DNA from: JACDHQ01 sp036401195
GTDB lineage: Bacteria > Gemmatimonadota > Gemmatimonadetes > Gemmatimonadales > Gemmatimonadaceae
Reading direction: 5' to 3'
DNA length: 64,000 nucleotides
NCBI GenBank assembly: GCA_036401195.1
Contig: DASWVQ010000274.1
Coordinates: 1 to 64,000, forward strand
Shown here: piece by piece, positions 16,796-25,487 of the stretch
Layout of the letters: each line of letters starts with the position of its first letter
Position numbering within the stretch: position 1 is the first letter of the stretch
Notes under the pieces: generated by a model
The model's database searches: none
Told to the model about the DNA's origin: nothing
Seen by the model: the letters and a program-made list of their open reading frames with translations, nothing else
Translations under genes and position numbers: made by a program

Positions 16796-18153
16796 CCCCG
16801 GGCCCCCGGGTCCCGCCCCGCCGCGCGCGCCGCCGCCACCCCCGCCGCGACGTCCACCCGCGCGAGGAGCGCCAGCCCCGCCACGAAGAACACCACCACG
16901 CTGAGGATCGCCGTGCGGCTCGTGCCCCCCAGCGCGACCGTCCCCGCGTAGAGCAGCGGGCCGAAGATCCCCGAGAACTTCTCGAACACGCCGTAGAAGC
17001 CGAAGAACTCCCCCGAGCGCTCCGGCGGCGTCATCGCGGCGAACAGCGATCGCGAGAGCGCCTGCGTCCCCCCCTGCACCGTCCCCACCAGCAGCGCGAG
17101 CATCATGAAGTGCGCCGAGGTGCGCATGAAGTACGCGAGCCCCGCGATCACCGTGTACACGCAGAGCCCCAGCATCACCGCGCGCTTCGCCCCGATGCGC
17201 GACGCGAGTGCGCCGAACCCGATCGAGCACGGGATCCCCACGAACTGCACCACGAGGATCGCCGCGATGAGGGAGCCCTGCGGGATCCCGATCTCCGTGC
17301 CGTAGGCCGTGGCCAGCTTGATGATCGTGGAGATCCCGTCGTTGTAGACCAGGAAGGCGAGCAGCAGCAGGAAGGCATGCCGGAACCCGCGCAGCTCGTG
17401 CAGCGTGTTGCGCAGCCGCACGAAGGGCGCGACGAAGACCGACTGCCCCGGGCGCTCCCCCGCCTCGAGTCGCGCGGGCGGCTCGGGCACGTGGCGAAGC
17501 ACGGGAACGGAGAAGAGGAGCCACCACGCCGCCACCGAGACGAAGGCCAGCCGCGCCGGCAGCGTGGCCTCGCGCGCGCTCATCCCCGTCCCGTGCGGCA
17601 GGCCGAAGGTGGCCGGGCTCTGGATCCACCACAGGTTGAACGCGAGCAGCACCCCGCCCCCCAGGTACCCGATCGCGTAGCCCGCGGTCGACACGCGGTC
17701 CATCTCCTCGTCGCGGGCGATGTGCGGGAGCAGCGCGCCGTAGAACGCCATGCTTCCCTGGGCCCCGATCATCGCCAGCGCGTAGAGCCACGACGCGAGC
17801 CGCACCTCGCCCCGGTCGATGGCGAACATCCCGGCACACGCCGTGGCGCCGAGGACCACGAACGCCAGCAGGAAGCGCTTCTTCGCCGCCGAGTGGTCGG
17901 CGAGCGCCCCCAGCACCGGCGCCAGGAGGGTGATCACGATCGTGGCCATCGCATTGGCCACCGCCAGCGTCGCCGCTCCCTGCCCCGGAGGAAGTCCCGC
18001 GCTCGCGACCTTCACGAAGAAGATCGGAAACACCGCGGCCATGATCGTCGTCTGCATCGACGAGACGGCCCAGTCGTACATCGCCCACGCGCGGAGCGGG
18101 GGGCGATCGAGGCCGATACGGGCGAGGAACGGGGAGCGTGCAGCGGTGGTCAC
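16792..18153 (-). CDS. MFS transporter of the UMF1/ATG22 type
   Basis: 453 residues from GTG at 18153, with 12 predicted membrane helices. The N-terminal LRAWAMYDWAVSSMQTTIMA is the family's signature opening (AW.YDWA.S.....I), and GTVQGGTQALSRSLFAAMTP is a typical later motif. The substrate is unknown; related yeast Atg22 exports amino acids from the vacuole. It is divergent from the lipoprotein gene at 18215 by 61 bp. Confidence 0.85.
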   Translation of the reverse strand: MTTAARSPFLARIGLDRPPLRAWAMYDWAVSSMQTTIMAAVFPIFFVKVASAGLPPGQGAATLAVANAMATIVITLLAPVLGALADHSAAKKRFLLAFVVLGATACAGMFAIDRGEVRLASWLYALAMIGAQGSMAFYGALLPHIARDEEMDRVSTAGYAIGYLGGGVLLAFNLWWIQSPATFGLPHGTGMSAREATLPARLAFVSVAAWWLLFSVPVLRHVPEPPARLEAGERPGQSVFVAPFVRLRNTLHELRGFRHAFLLLLAFLVYNDGISTIIKLATAYGTEIGIPQGSLIAAILVVQFVGIPCSIGFGALASRIGAKRAVMLGLCVYTVIAGLAYFMRTSAHFMMLALLVGTVQGGTQALSRSLFAAMTPPERSGEFFGFYGVFEKFSGIFGPLLYAGTVALGGTSRTAILSVVVFFVAGLALLARVDVAAGVAAARAAGRDPGARG

Positions 18154-18214
18154 GAGGGCCTGGCGCGGGATGATGCTGATTGACGGCGCGGTGGGGTGCC
18201 CCAAATTACCCGCG

Positions 18215-19129
18215 ATGCCCGCCTCCCGCCTCGCGCTGCGACAGATCGCCACCCTCGCCCTCGTCGCCACCGCCTGCGGGCGCGACGTGCCCGCCGTGGC
18301 GCGAGAGAGCACCGCGGTGCGCCAGGTCGTGGACCCGGAGCCCGCGGCCACCGTCCCTGCCCCCTCTGGCTGGCTCCCGGCGTTCGGCCCGGTGCTCCTC
18401 GTGATGGGTGATACGGCCGCGGAGGCGATCGTCGTCCCCGGCGACAGCACGGGCGACGCGGGGGCCTGGGCGCCCGAGGCGCTCGCCGGTCGCACCGTGC
18501 ACCTGCTCGATCGCGGGGGCGAGGTCGCGGCCGTGACGGCGCGCCCGGAGCAGCCCCCCGAGCCGCGTGTGGATTGCCTCGGGCGCCCGGTGCTGCACCT
18601 CGACCTCCCGCAACCCGCCGGAGGCCGCGCGTGGACCGCGGGGTTCTTCGGCGGGGCCCTCTCCGCCATCGCCTTCGACTCCCTCAGCGGCCTCGCCCCC
18701 CGGGACTCCGCCGCGCTGGCCGCGAGCATCGCCCGCCTCGCCTCGTCGCTGCCGGTGCGCGACCAGTCGTTCGCCGGGCTCCCCTTCACCGTGGTCGACG
18801 CGCAGCGCTTCACCGCGGGCGACGCCCGCGTCCTCGTCGCCTACGTGGTCCGGCGCGTGAACCGGGAAGCCGATCCGCTCCAGGAGCGGACCCTGCTCAT
18901 CGCCGAAGCCGATCCCGCGGGCCAGTGGAACGTCGCCTGGCACGAGCGGTCGACCGGCAGTGAGGATGAGATCGAGGGGAACGAGCTCCTCGGGGGCTTC
19001 CTCCTCCAGGGCCATCCCTGGCTGCTGGTCGCCCGCGACGCGAGTGCCGGCGTCTCCTGGTCGCTGCTGGAGCGCTCCGCGCCGGCGCAGTGGCGGGTCC
19101 GCTGGACCGGCGGCGGCGGCGTCTGCTGA
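18215..19129 (+). CDS. Hypothetical lipoprotein
   Basis: 304 residues. The N-terminus (positive residues, then IATLALVATACGRD) ends in a plausible lipobox with Cys at about residue 21. After that comes a Pro/Ala-rich linker and a soluble domain I do not recognise; it ends in a Trp-rich and Gly-rich segment (WRVRWTGGGGVC). Probably anchored in the periplasm or outer membrane. No catalytic motif is visible. Confidence 0.65.
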   Translation: MPASRLALRQIATLALVATACGRDVPAVARESTAVRQVVDPEPAATVPAPSGWLPAFGPVLLVMGDTAAEAIVVPGDSTGDAGAWAPEALAGRTVHLLDRGGEVAAVTARPEQPPEPRVDCLGRPVLHLDLPQPAGGRAWTAGFFGGALSAIAFDSLSGLAPRDSAALAASIARLASSLPVRDQSFAGLPFTVVDAQRFTAGDARVLVAYVVRRVNREADPLQERTLLIAEADPAGQWNVAWHERSTGSEDEIEGNELLGGFLLQGHPWLLVARDASAGVSWSLLERSAPAQWRVRWTGGGGVC

Positions 19130-19165
19130 GCGGCGCCCGGCCACGGGCCACCGCACACCCAGTCC

Positions 19166-20074
19166 TTACGGCGCGTCGCTCCTCGCCAGGGCCGCGGGGG
19201 CACGGGCGCGACCACCCAGGCCGCCGAGCGCCGCGAGCGTGAGCACGTAGGGGAGGACGAGGAAGAGCTGGTACGGCACCGCCCATCCCGCCGCCTGGAA
19301 GAGATACTGGAGGGCGCTCGCTCCGCCGAACAGCAGCGCGGCCAGCGCCACCCCCACGGGGTGCCACCGCCCCAGCACCACGATCGCGATGGCGATGAAG
19401 CCCCGCCCCGCCGACATCCCCTCGGCGAAGGTCCCCGCCTGCGCGAGCACCAGCGTCGCGCCGGCCAGCCCGCCGAGGACCCCGCCCACGACGATCGCCC
19501 CGAGCCGCCAGCGACCCGTGGCGATCCCCGCGGCCCGCGCCGCCTCCGGTGCCTCCCCGATCGCCCGGAGCGCGAGCCCCGCCTGCGTGCGATGGCTCCA
19601 CCACCACGCGAGCGGCACCAGCAGGTACGCCAGGTAGGTGGGCCACGGCTGGGCGAACAGCGCCCGGCCCACCAGGGGGAGCGCCGAGAGCACCGGCACC
19701 GGCAGCACCCCGCTGGTGGGAATCGCGAGCGCCGCGCCCTGCTCGAACAGCGCGCGATACAGCGCGCCGGTGAGCCCGGTGGCGGCGAGCGTCACCGCCG
19801 TGCCGGTCACGATCTGGTCGGCGCGCAGGCGCAGCACGAAGAAGGCGAACAGCAGCGCCATCGCCCCGCCCGCGGCCGCACCCGCGGCGTAGCCGCCCAG
19901 GGTCCCCGCGATCGTGGCCCCCGCGAACGCGCCGAAGGCGCCCGCGAGGATCGCCCCCTCCAGCCCGATGTTGATCACCCCCGCCCGTTCCACCAGCAGC
20001 TCACCCAGCGCCGCCAGGGCGAGCGGCGTTGCCGTGCGCACCGTGGCCTCGAGGAACGACGACGCGACGCTCAC
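19166..20074 (-). CDS. Nucleoside ABC transporter permease (second permease of the BMP system)
   Basis: 302 residues from GTG at 20074, about eight to nine membrane helices. The opening ATPLALAALGELLVERAGVI and NIGLEGAILAGAF is the hallmark of BPD_transp_2 permeases paired with BMP-family receptors (YufQ/NupQ type). The GTG overlaps the stop of the upstream permease in a GTGA. It is the last gene of the operon that starts at 25346. Confidence 0.9.
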   Translation of the reverse strand: MSVASSFLEATVRTATPLALAALGELLVERAGVINIGLEGAILAGAFGAFAGATIAGTLGGYAAGAAAGGAMALLFAFFVLRLRADQIVTGTAVTLAATGLTGALYRALFEQGAALAIPTSGVLPVPVLSALPLVGRALFAQPWPTYLAYLLVPLAWWWSHRTQAGLALRAIGEAPEAARAAGIATGRWRLGAIVVGGVLGGLAGATLVLAQAGTFAEGMSAGRGFIAIAIVVLGRWHPVGVALAALLFGGASALQYLFQAAGWAVPYQLFLVLPYVLTLAALGGLGGRARAPAALARSDAP

Positions 20075-21135
20075 GTGCCCGACGCCCCGCGCGCGTGACG
20101 CGTGCGCTCCGCCGCGAGCACGGCGAGGATGATGAGCGCTTCGACCACCGACACGATCACCGAGGGCACGCCCGCGTCGCGCTGCATCGCGGCCGCTCCC
20201 GCCTCCAGCGCCCCGAAGAGCAGGGCGGCGGCGATCACGCCCAGCGGATGGAGCCGCGCGATGAGCGCCACCGCGATCGCCGTGTACCCGTACCCCGGCG
20301 ACAGCGTCTCGTAGAGCGCGAAGGTCACGCCCGTCACCTCGATCGCGCCCGCGAGCCCGGCGAGCGCACCGCTCGCGAGCAGCGCCCGCATCGTGACCCG
20401 CGCCACGTCGATCCCCCCGGCCACCCGCGCCGCGTCCGGGCTCGACCCCACGGCGCGCAGGCGGAACCCGGCGGCGGTGTGGCGCAGCACGAACCAGCAG
20501 CCGCCGGCCGCCAGGAGCGCGAGCACGAGCCCCCAGTGCAGCCGCGTGGCGGGGAGGAGCCGCGGCAGCTGCGCCACCGGGGCGAGCGTCGCCGTCTGCG
20601 GGTACACCCGCGTGGGTTCCTGCAGCGGCCCGCGCACGAGGAATCCCACCACGTGCAGCGCCACGAAGTTCAGCATGATCGTGCTGATCACCTCGAGCAC
20701 GCCGAATCGCCGGCGCAGCCAGGCGGCGATCCCCGCCCACGCGGCGCCCGCCACCACCCCGGCGCCGAGCGCCACCGGGAGCGCGAGCACTCCCAGTGCC
20801 GGGGCGGTGGTGGCCCCCACCGCCGCCGCGGCGGTCGCGCCCATCAGCAGCTGCCCCTCCGCGCCCACGTTGAACACGCCGGCGCGAAAGGCGACCGCCA
20901 CGGCGAGCCCCGCGAGCAGGAGCGGCACGCTGCGCACGAGCGTCGCCGAGGTGACCGCGTACCACGATCCGAAGGCGCCCGACCAGAGCGCGCGGAAGGC
21001 GGGAATCACCGGGAGCCCCGTCGCCGCGAGCAGCCCGGCCATCGCCAGGATCGCCGCCGCCAGCGCGAACACCGGGACGACGAGCGCCCCCCCCCGCCCC
21101 CCCCCGCGCGCGGAGAATGCCGCGGGGGCCGTCAC
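20071..21135 (-). CDS. Nucleoside ABC transporter permease (first permease of the BMP system)
   Basis: 354 residues from GTG at 21135, multi-pass. The VFNVGAEGQLLMGATAA motif and TIMLNFVALHVVGFLV are typical of the YufP/NupP-type permease that heterodimerises with the next gene product. It overlaps the ATPase stop by four bases and the next permease start by four bases. The substrate is inferred to be purine or other nucleosides from the family and the BMP receptor. Confidence 0.9.
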   Translation of the reverse strand: MTAPAAFSARGGGRGGALVVPVFALAAAILAMAGLLAATGLPVIPAFRALWSGAFGSWYAVTSATLVRSVPLLLAGLAVAVAFRAGVFNVGAEGQLLMGATAAAAVGATTAPALGVLALPVALGAGVVAGAAWAGIAAWLRRRFGVLEVISTIMLNFVALHVVGFLVRGPLQEPTRVYPQTATLAPVAQLPRLLPATRLHWGLVLALLAAGGCWFVLRHTAAGFRLRAVGSSPDAARVAGGIDVARVTMRALLASGALAGLAGAIEVTGVTFALYETLSPGYGYTAIAVALIARLHPLGVIAAALLFGALEAGAAAMQRDAGVPSVIVSVVEALIILAVLAAERTRHARGASGT

Positions 21136-22601
21136 GGCGTTCCCGCGAGCATGGCGCGCCCCACCCGCTCGCGCTCGGGCGGCACGTCGATCACCCGCCC
21201 GCCGTGCACCACCACCACGCGCGTCGCCAGCTCGAGCACTTCGTCCAGGTCGCTCGAGTAGAGCACCACCGCCGCGCCGCGCCGCGCCGCGCTGCGCAGG
21301 CGCTCGTGCACCGCGGCGGCGGCACGCACGTCGAGCCCGCGCGTGGGATTCTCCGCCACCACCAGCGGGGGTTCGCCGGAGAGCTCGCGCGCCAGCACCA
21401 GCTTCTGCTGGTTGCCGCCGGAGAGGACATGCGCCGGCGCGGCGGGCCCCCCGGCCCGCACGTCGTACGCGCGCAGGAGCTCGCGCGTGTGCGCGCGCCA
21501 TCGCGCCCAGCGCTCGATCCCCCGGCGCGCCCCCGCGCCCCGCAGCGCCACGTTCTCCGTGAGCGTGAGCTCCGGGGCGATGGCGTCCCGCAGCCGGTCC
21601 TCGGGGATGAACGCGACGTCGGGGGGAAGCGCCGCGTGACCGGTCGCGGGCGCCAGCCGGCCGGCCAGGACGCGCAGGAGCGCGTGCTGCCCCGATCCCT
21701 CGATCGCCGCCACGCCGAGCACCTCCCCTCGTGCCACCGTGAGCGTGGCGTCGCGAAGACCCTGCCGCTCACCGCCGGCGTGTGCGCTCACGTCGTGCAG
21801 CGACGCGACAGGCGCCGGCGCGGCCACGCCGGCCGGCCCCGGGGCGACGCGCGCCGTGGGCGCCTCGGACTGTTCGCGCGCCGCCGACCCGCCGAGCATC
21901 GCGGCCGTCACGGCGCCGAGCGAGAGGTCACGCGCCGGGGCGGCCAGGGTCGTCGCCCCGCGGCGCAGCACGGTCACGTCGTCGGCGACGGCCAGTGCCT
22001 CGCGCAACCGGTGCGTGATCAGGACCGCGGCGTTGCCGCGTGCCACGTACCGCCGCAGCCATCCCTGCAGCTCCGCGGCCTCCGCGGGGGCGAGCACCGC
22101 GGTGGGCTCGTCGAGGATCAGGAGGCGTGCATCGCGCGCGAGCGCCTTGAGGATCTCCAGCCGCTGTTGCGCGCTCACCGGCAGCGACTCCACGGTGGCG
22201 GCGGGATCGAGGGGAAGTCCGGCCTGCCGCGAGAGCTCGCGCACCCGCGCCTCCGCGGCGGCGCGGTCGAATCGCCAGCCGGGGATCGCCCCCCCGCCGA
22301 GCACGAGGTTCTCGGCCACCGTCATCGACGGGACGAGCGAGTAGTGCTGGTGCACCATCCCCATCCCTGCGCGGATCGCGGCCGCTGGCGCGCCGAATCG
22401 CACCGGCCGCCCGTGCAGCTCGATCGTCCCCGCCTCGGCGGCGATCATGCCGAAGGCGATCCGCATCAGCGTGGTCTTGCCCGCCCCGTTCTCGCCGAGC
22501 AGCGCGTGCACCGTGCCCTCGCGGACCGCGAGCGACGCCCCGTCGAGGGCCACCGTGGCGCCGAATCGCCTGCAGATCCCCGTGAGCCGGAGCGCGAACA
22601 T
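21132..22601 (-). CDS. Nucleoside ABC transporter, double ATPase subunit
   Basis: 489 residues from ATG at 22601. Two ABC domains in tandem, as in RbsA/YufO. The first has Walker A LLGENGAGKTT, Q-loop MGMVHQHYS, a weak signature LPVSAQQRLEI and Walker B LLILDEPTAVL. The second has an altered P-loop (IEGSGQHALLR), as usual for this family, with signature LSGGNQQKLVLAREL and NPTRGLDV. It energises the two downstream permeases. Confidence 0.93.
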   Translation of the reverse strand: MFALRLTGICRRFGATVALDGASLAVREGTVHALLGENGAGKTTLMRIAFGMIAAEAGTIELHGRPVRFGAPAAAIRAGMGMVHQHYSLVPSMTVAENLVLGGGAIPGWRFDRAAAEARVRELSRQAGLPLDPAATVESLPVSAQQRLEILKALARDARLLILDEPTAVLAPAEAAELQGWLRRYVARGNAAVLITHRLREALAVADDVTVLRRGATTLAAPARDLSLGAVTAAMLGGSAAREQSEAPTARVAPGPAGVAAPAPVASLHDVSAHAGGERQGLRDATLTVARGEVLGVAAIEGSGQHALLRVLAGRLAPATGHAALPPDVAFIPEDRLRDAIAPELTLTENVALRGAGARRGIERWARWRAHTRELLRAYDVRAGGPAAPAHVLSGGNQQKLVLARELSGEPPLVVAENPTRGLDVRAAAAVHERLRSAARRGAAVVLYSSDLDEVLELATRVVVVHGGRVIDVPPERERVGRAMLAGTP

Positions 22602-22655
22602 GCGCGGTAGATACACGCCGGGGCGCGGCTCCGCCACCGCCGTGCAGGCCGCCCC

Positions 22656-23513
22656 TCAGCGGCGGCAGTCCCCGCCGGGGGGCGCGGGGAGTGCCGTCGT
22701 CGTCCATACCGGCACATGGTCGCTCGCCCGCCGGTTGTCGCGCACGGTCCCCGCCGCGAGGGGGAGGAGCCCCTTCACGAAGAGGTGGTCCCATCGGCCG
22801 AAGGTCGTGGTGCGTGGGCCGCTGCGTGTGGGCCAGCGGTAGCCGCGCGCCGTGGCGACGTCACCCACGTCGCCGCTGTTCAGGTCCCCGCCGATGATCA
22901 CGAGCTCGTACGGCGACGCGTCGCGCACGATCGCCTCGAGTTGCGCGCGGCGCTGGCGCTGGCCGACGTCGGCGGCGGTCCCCAGGTGCGTGGCGTACGC
23001 GCGGATCCGCAGGCTGCAGACGTCGACCGTGGCCGCGGTCGCGATGCGGTGCGTGCCCGCGTAGCGCGAGGGATGCGGCAGCACGAGTCGCGCGTCGCCG
23101 GAGAGCGCCCAGCGCGCGAGCACCGCGTTGCCGAAGTCGCGGTTCGTGCGACGATGGTGGATCGCGGGGTAATAGACGAACGACATCCCGAGCGCCTCCG
23201 CGATGCGACGGGTGCCGTCGCCGTCCATCTCCTGGAGGAGGATGACGTCGGCCCCGCGCAGCTCGGGCGTGTCGCGGAGCACGGCGATCGCGCTGTCGAT
23301 CGCGCGCGCGAAGGCCACGTTGAAGGTCACGACGCGGATCGCCGCCGGGGGCGTGGCCGGCGCGGGCACCGGGGTCACGTGGCTCACCTGCCGCGGCGCG
23401 GTGGCCTCGTCGTAGTCCACGCCGGTGCGGCACGCGCCCGCGACGACCAGCGCCGCCGCGCGGAGGAGCCGGGCGATCCCGGGGATCCCCGAGGGGCGAC
23501 CGATGCGTGGCAT
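22656..23513 (-). CDS. Endonuclease/exonuclease/phosphatase-family lipoprotein
   Basis: 285 residues. The lipobox VAGAC is near residue 28. The EEP fold is complete: RVVTFNVAFA, LLQEMDGDG (metal-binding Glu), YATHLGT, GGDLNSGD and the C-terminal catalytic SDHVPVW. It may cleave a nucleotide, nucleic acid or phosphate ester outside the cytoplasm. It sits 54 bp upstream of the ABC ATPase gene inside the nucleoside importer operon, so releasing nucleosides for uptake is an attractive but unproven role. Confidence 0.85.
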   Translation of the reverse strand: MPRIGRPSGIPGIARLLRAAALVVAGACRTGVDYDEATAPRQVSHVTPVPAPATPPAAIRVVTFNVAFARAIDSAIAVLRDTPELRGADVILLQEMDGDGTRRIAEALGMSFVYYPAIHHRRTNRDFGNAVLARWALSGDARLVLPHPSRYAGTHRIATAATVDVCSLRIRAYATHLGTAADVGQRQRRAQLEAIVRDASPYELVIIGGDLNSGDVGDVATARGYRWPTRSGPRTTTFGRWDHLFVKGLLPLAAGTVRDNRRASDHVPVWTTTALPAPPGGDCRR

Positions 23514-23529
23514 GGGGGTGGCCAGCGGC

Positions 23530-24306
23530 TCAGAGCCCCGTGGGCGCCTCGATGAAGAACCAGGGGATCCCGAACTCGCGCTCGATGCGCTGCGCGACCG
23601 CGCGCACGCCGAGCGTCTCCGTCGCGTAGTGGCCCGCGTAGATCACCACCAGGCCGTGGTCGGCGGCCTCCACCGCCGTGTGGTGTGGTCCCTCGCCGAC
23701 GATCAGCGTGTCGAGGCCGAGCGCGATGGCCTCGCGGATCGAGTCGGACGACGCACCGGCCCCGGTGCAGATCCCCCACCGGCGGGTGCGCTGCTCCGCG
23801 GCGTGCGCCGTGGCCACGACGTCGCCCTGGTGCGCGCGGGCGAACGCGCGGGCGCGCTCGACCAGGGTGGCGGTGGGCAGGTCGCACTCCCCCCGGACCC
23901 CCACGTCGATCGCCTGGAAGCGCGCGAACCCCGCCGTGGGGCGCAGCCCCAGCGCCTCGGCGAGCAGCGCGTTGTTCCCCAGCTCCGGATGCACGTCGAG
24001 CGGCAGGTGCGAGGCGTACACCGCGACGTCGTGCTCGAGGAGCACGCGGAGCCGGTCGTACGCCGGTCCCACGATCGGCCGCGCGCCCCCCCAGAACATC
24101 CCGTGGTGCACGAGGAGGAGGTTCGCGCCGCGTGCCGCCGCTTCCTGCGCGGTCCGCGCGGAAAAGTCGACCGCCGTCGCCACCCGCGTCACCGGCCCCT
24201 GGTGCGCGAGCTGCACCCCGTTCTGCGCGGGAGGATAGTCGGGCACCTCGCGGGTGCGGAGCAGCGCGTCGAGCCAGGCCGCCAGCTCGGGGAGGGGGAT
24301 CGCCAT
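23530..24306 (-). CDS. Nif3-like dinuclear metal-centre protein
   Basis: 258 residues. The metal ligands typical of the NIF3/YbgI family are visible: LLVHHGMFWGG (two His), SHLPLDVHPELGNN (Asp/His) and the C-terminal GHYATETLGV (His, Glu). These proteins form toroidal hexamers; some databases call them GTP cyclohydrolase 1 type 2 homologues, but the true function is unsettled. Its ATG overlaps the bmpA stop (TGATG), so it is coupled to the nucleoside-binding lipoprotein. Confidence 0.9.
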   Translation of the reverse strand: MAIPLPELAAWLDALLRTREVPDYPPAQNGVQLAHQGPVTRVATAVDFSARTAQEAAARGANLLLVHHGMFWGGARPIVGPAYDRLRVLLEHDVAVYASHLPLDVHPELGNNALLAEALGLRPTAGFARFQAIDVGVRGECDLPTATLVERARAFARAHQGDVVATAHAAEQRTRRWGICTGAGASSDSIREAIALGLDTLIVGEGPHHTAVEAADHGLVVIYAGHYATETLGVRAVAQRIEREFGIPWFFIEAPTGL

Positions 24307-25346
24307 CAGGGCAGCGGCGTGAAGGTGCCCGCCTTGAGCCGCGCGTTCACCGAGTCGACGGCGACGAGCGTCGCCGCGGGGATCTTCCCCCGCAGCGCCT
24401 CGTTCAGCTCGAGCCGCACCACGTCCTGGCTCGTGCCGAGGTCGATCACCCGCGGCCGGAAGCTCCCCGACTTCACCTCGCGCGCCACCGTGAGGAAGGC
24501 GTGCGGGAGGTCGATGACCACGCTCCCGAGGGTCACCTCCGGGGCGACCGCGTTCTGGTTCGAGTTGGAACCGAACACCCACACCGTGCCGCGCTCCTTC
24601 GCCGCCTGGAAGACGCCGAGCCCCGCGGCGTCGGCGTTCTGGAAGATCACGTCCGCCCCCGCCGCGACCTGCGCGATCGCCTGCTCCTTTCCCGCGCTCA
24701 CGTCGTCCCAGTTCCCCACGTAGGCGGTGAGCACCTTCACCCGCGGGTTCACCGAGCGCGCCCCCGCCTCGAAGGCGCGGAAGCTCTCCTGCACCGGCGG
24801 GAGCTGCGTGCCGCCGATGCACCCGATCGTGCTGGAGCGGGTCATCGCCCCGGCGATCATCCCCGCCAGGTACGAGGCGTCGGCGAAGGAGAAGTGGATC
24901 CCCGCCACGTTGCTTCCGGTGGCGGTGGCGCTGGTGACCACGTAGGTCGTCTTCGGGAACTCCGGCCCCACGCGCCGGGCCGCGTCCTGGAACTCGAATC
25001 CGTGTCCGAACACGAGATCGTATCCCTGCGCGCCGTACTGCCGGAAGTTCTCCTCGAACTCCGCGGGGGTCTTCGTCTGGATGTGCGACACCTCCGCCTG
25101 GAGGGAGTCGCGGACGCGCATCAGCCCCTCGTAGGCGCCCGCGTTCCATGACTTGTCGGAGATCGGGCCCGGGGTGAGCAGGGCGACGCGGAATGCCCGC
25201 CCATCGCCCGCCGCTCCGCCGTTCGAGGAGTCGGCCGCCGGCTTACCCCCTCCGGAGCAGGCGGCAGCGACTGCGAAAACGCTTGCCGCCACAGCTGTGG
25301 ACAAGTGTCTAACAACTTGACGACGAAGTAGCGTAATAGCTTGCAT
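24306..25346 (-). CDS. BMP-family nucleoside-binding lipoprotein
   Basis: 346 residues from ATG at 25346. Signal peptide with lipobox VAAAC, a Ser/Gly-rich linker, then the BMP/PnrA fold: RVALLTPGPISDKSWNAGAY, GHGFEFQDAA, TGSNVAGIHFSFADASYLAG and GADVIFQNADAAGLGVFQAA. It should capture nucleosides in the periplasm for the ATPase and permeases at 19166-22601. It is the first gene of the six-gene operon. The 141 bp between it and parB contain an AT-rich stretch. Confidence 0.92.
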   Translation of the reverse strand: MQAITLLRRQVVRHLSTAVAASVFAVAAACSGGGKPAADSSNGGAAGDGRAFRVALLTPGPISDKSWNAGAYEGLMRVRDSLQAEVSHIQTKTPAEFEENFRQYGAQGYDLVFGHGFEFQDAARRVGPEFPKTTYVVTSATATGSNVAGIHFSFADASYLAGMIAGAMTRSSTIGCIGGTQLPPVQESFRAFEAGARSVNPRVKVLTAYVGNWDDVSAGKEQAIAQVAAGADVIFQNADAAGLGVFQAAKERGTVWVFGSNSNQNAVAPEVTLGSVVIDLPHAFLTVAREVKSGSFRPRVIDLGTSQDVVRLELNEALRGKIPAATLVAVDSVNARLKAGTFTPLP

Positions 25347-25487
25347 CACCGGCACTTGCGTGGTTGTTGATAATGTGTGCAAATCGCCACTTTATAGTAG
25401 CGGCCGCCGTCCTGCCCTGCGTTCGTGCCTTCCGACCGCCGCCCTGCCGCGATGCCCCGCCGAAGGTGCCGTCACCCTGTCGCGGGA

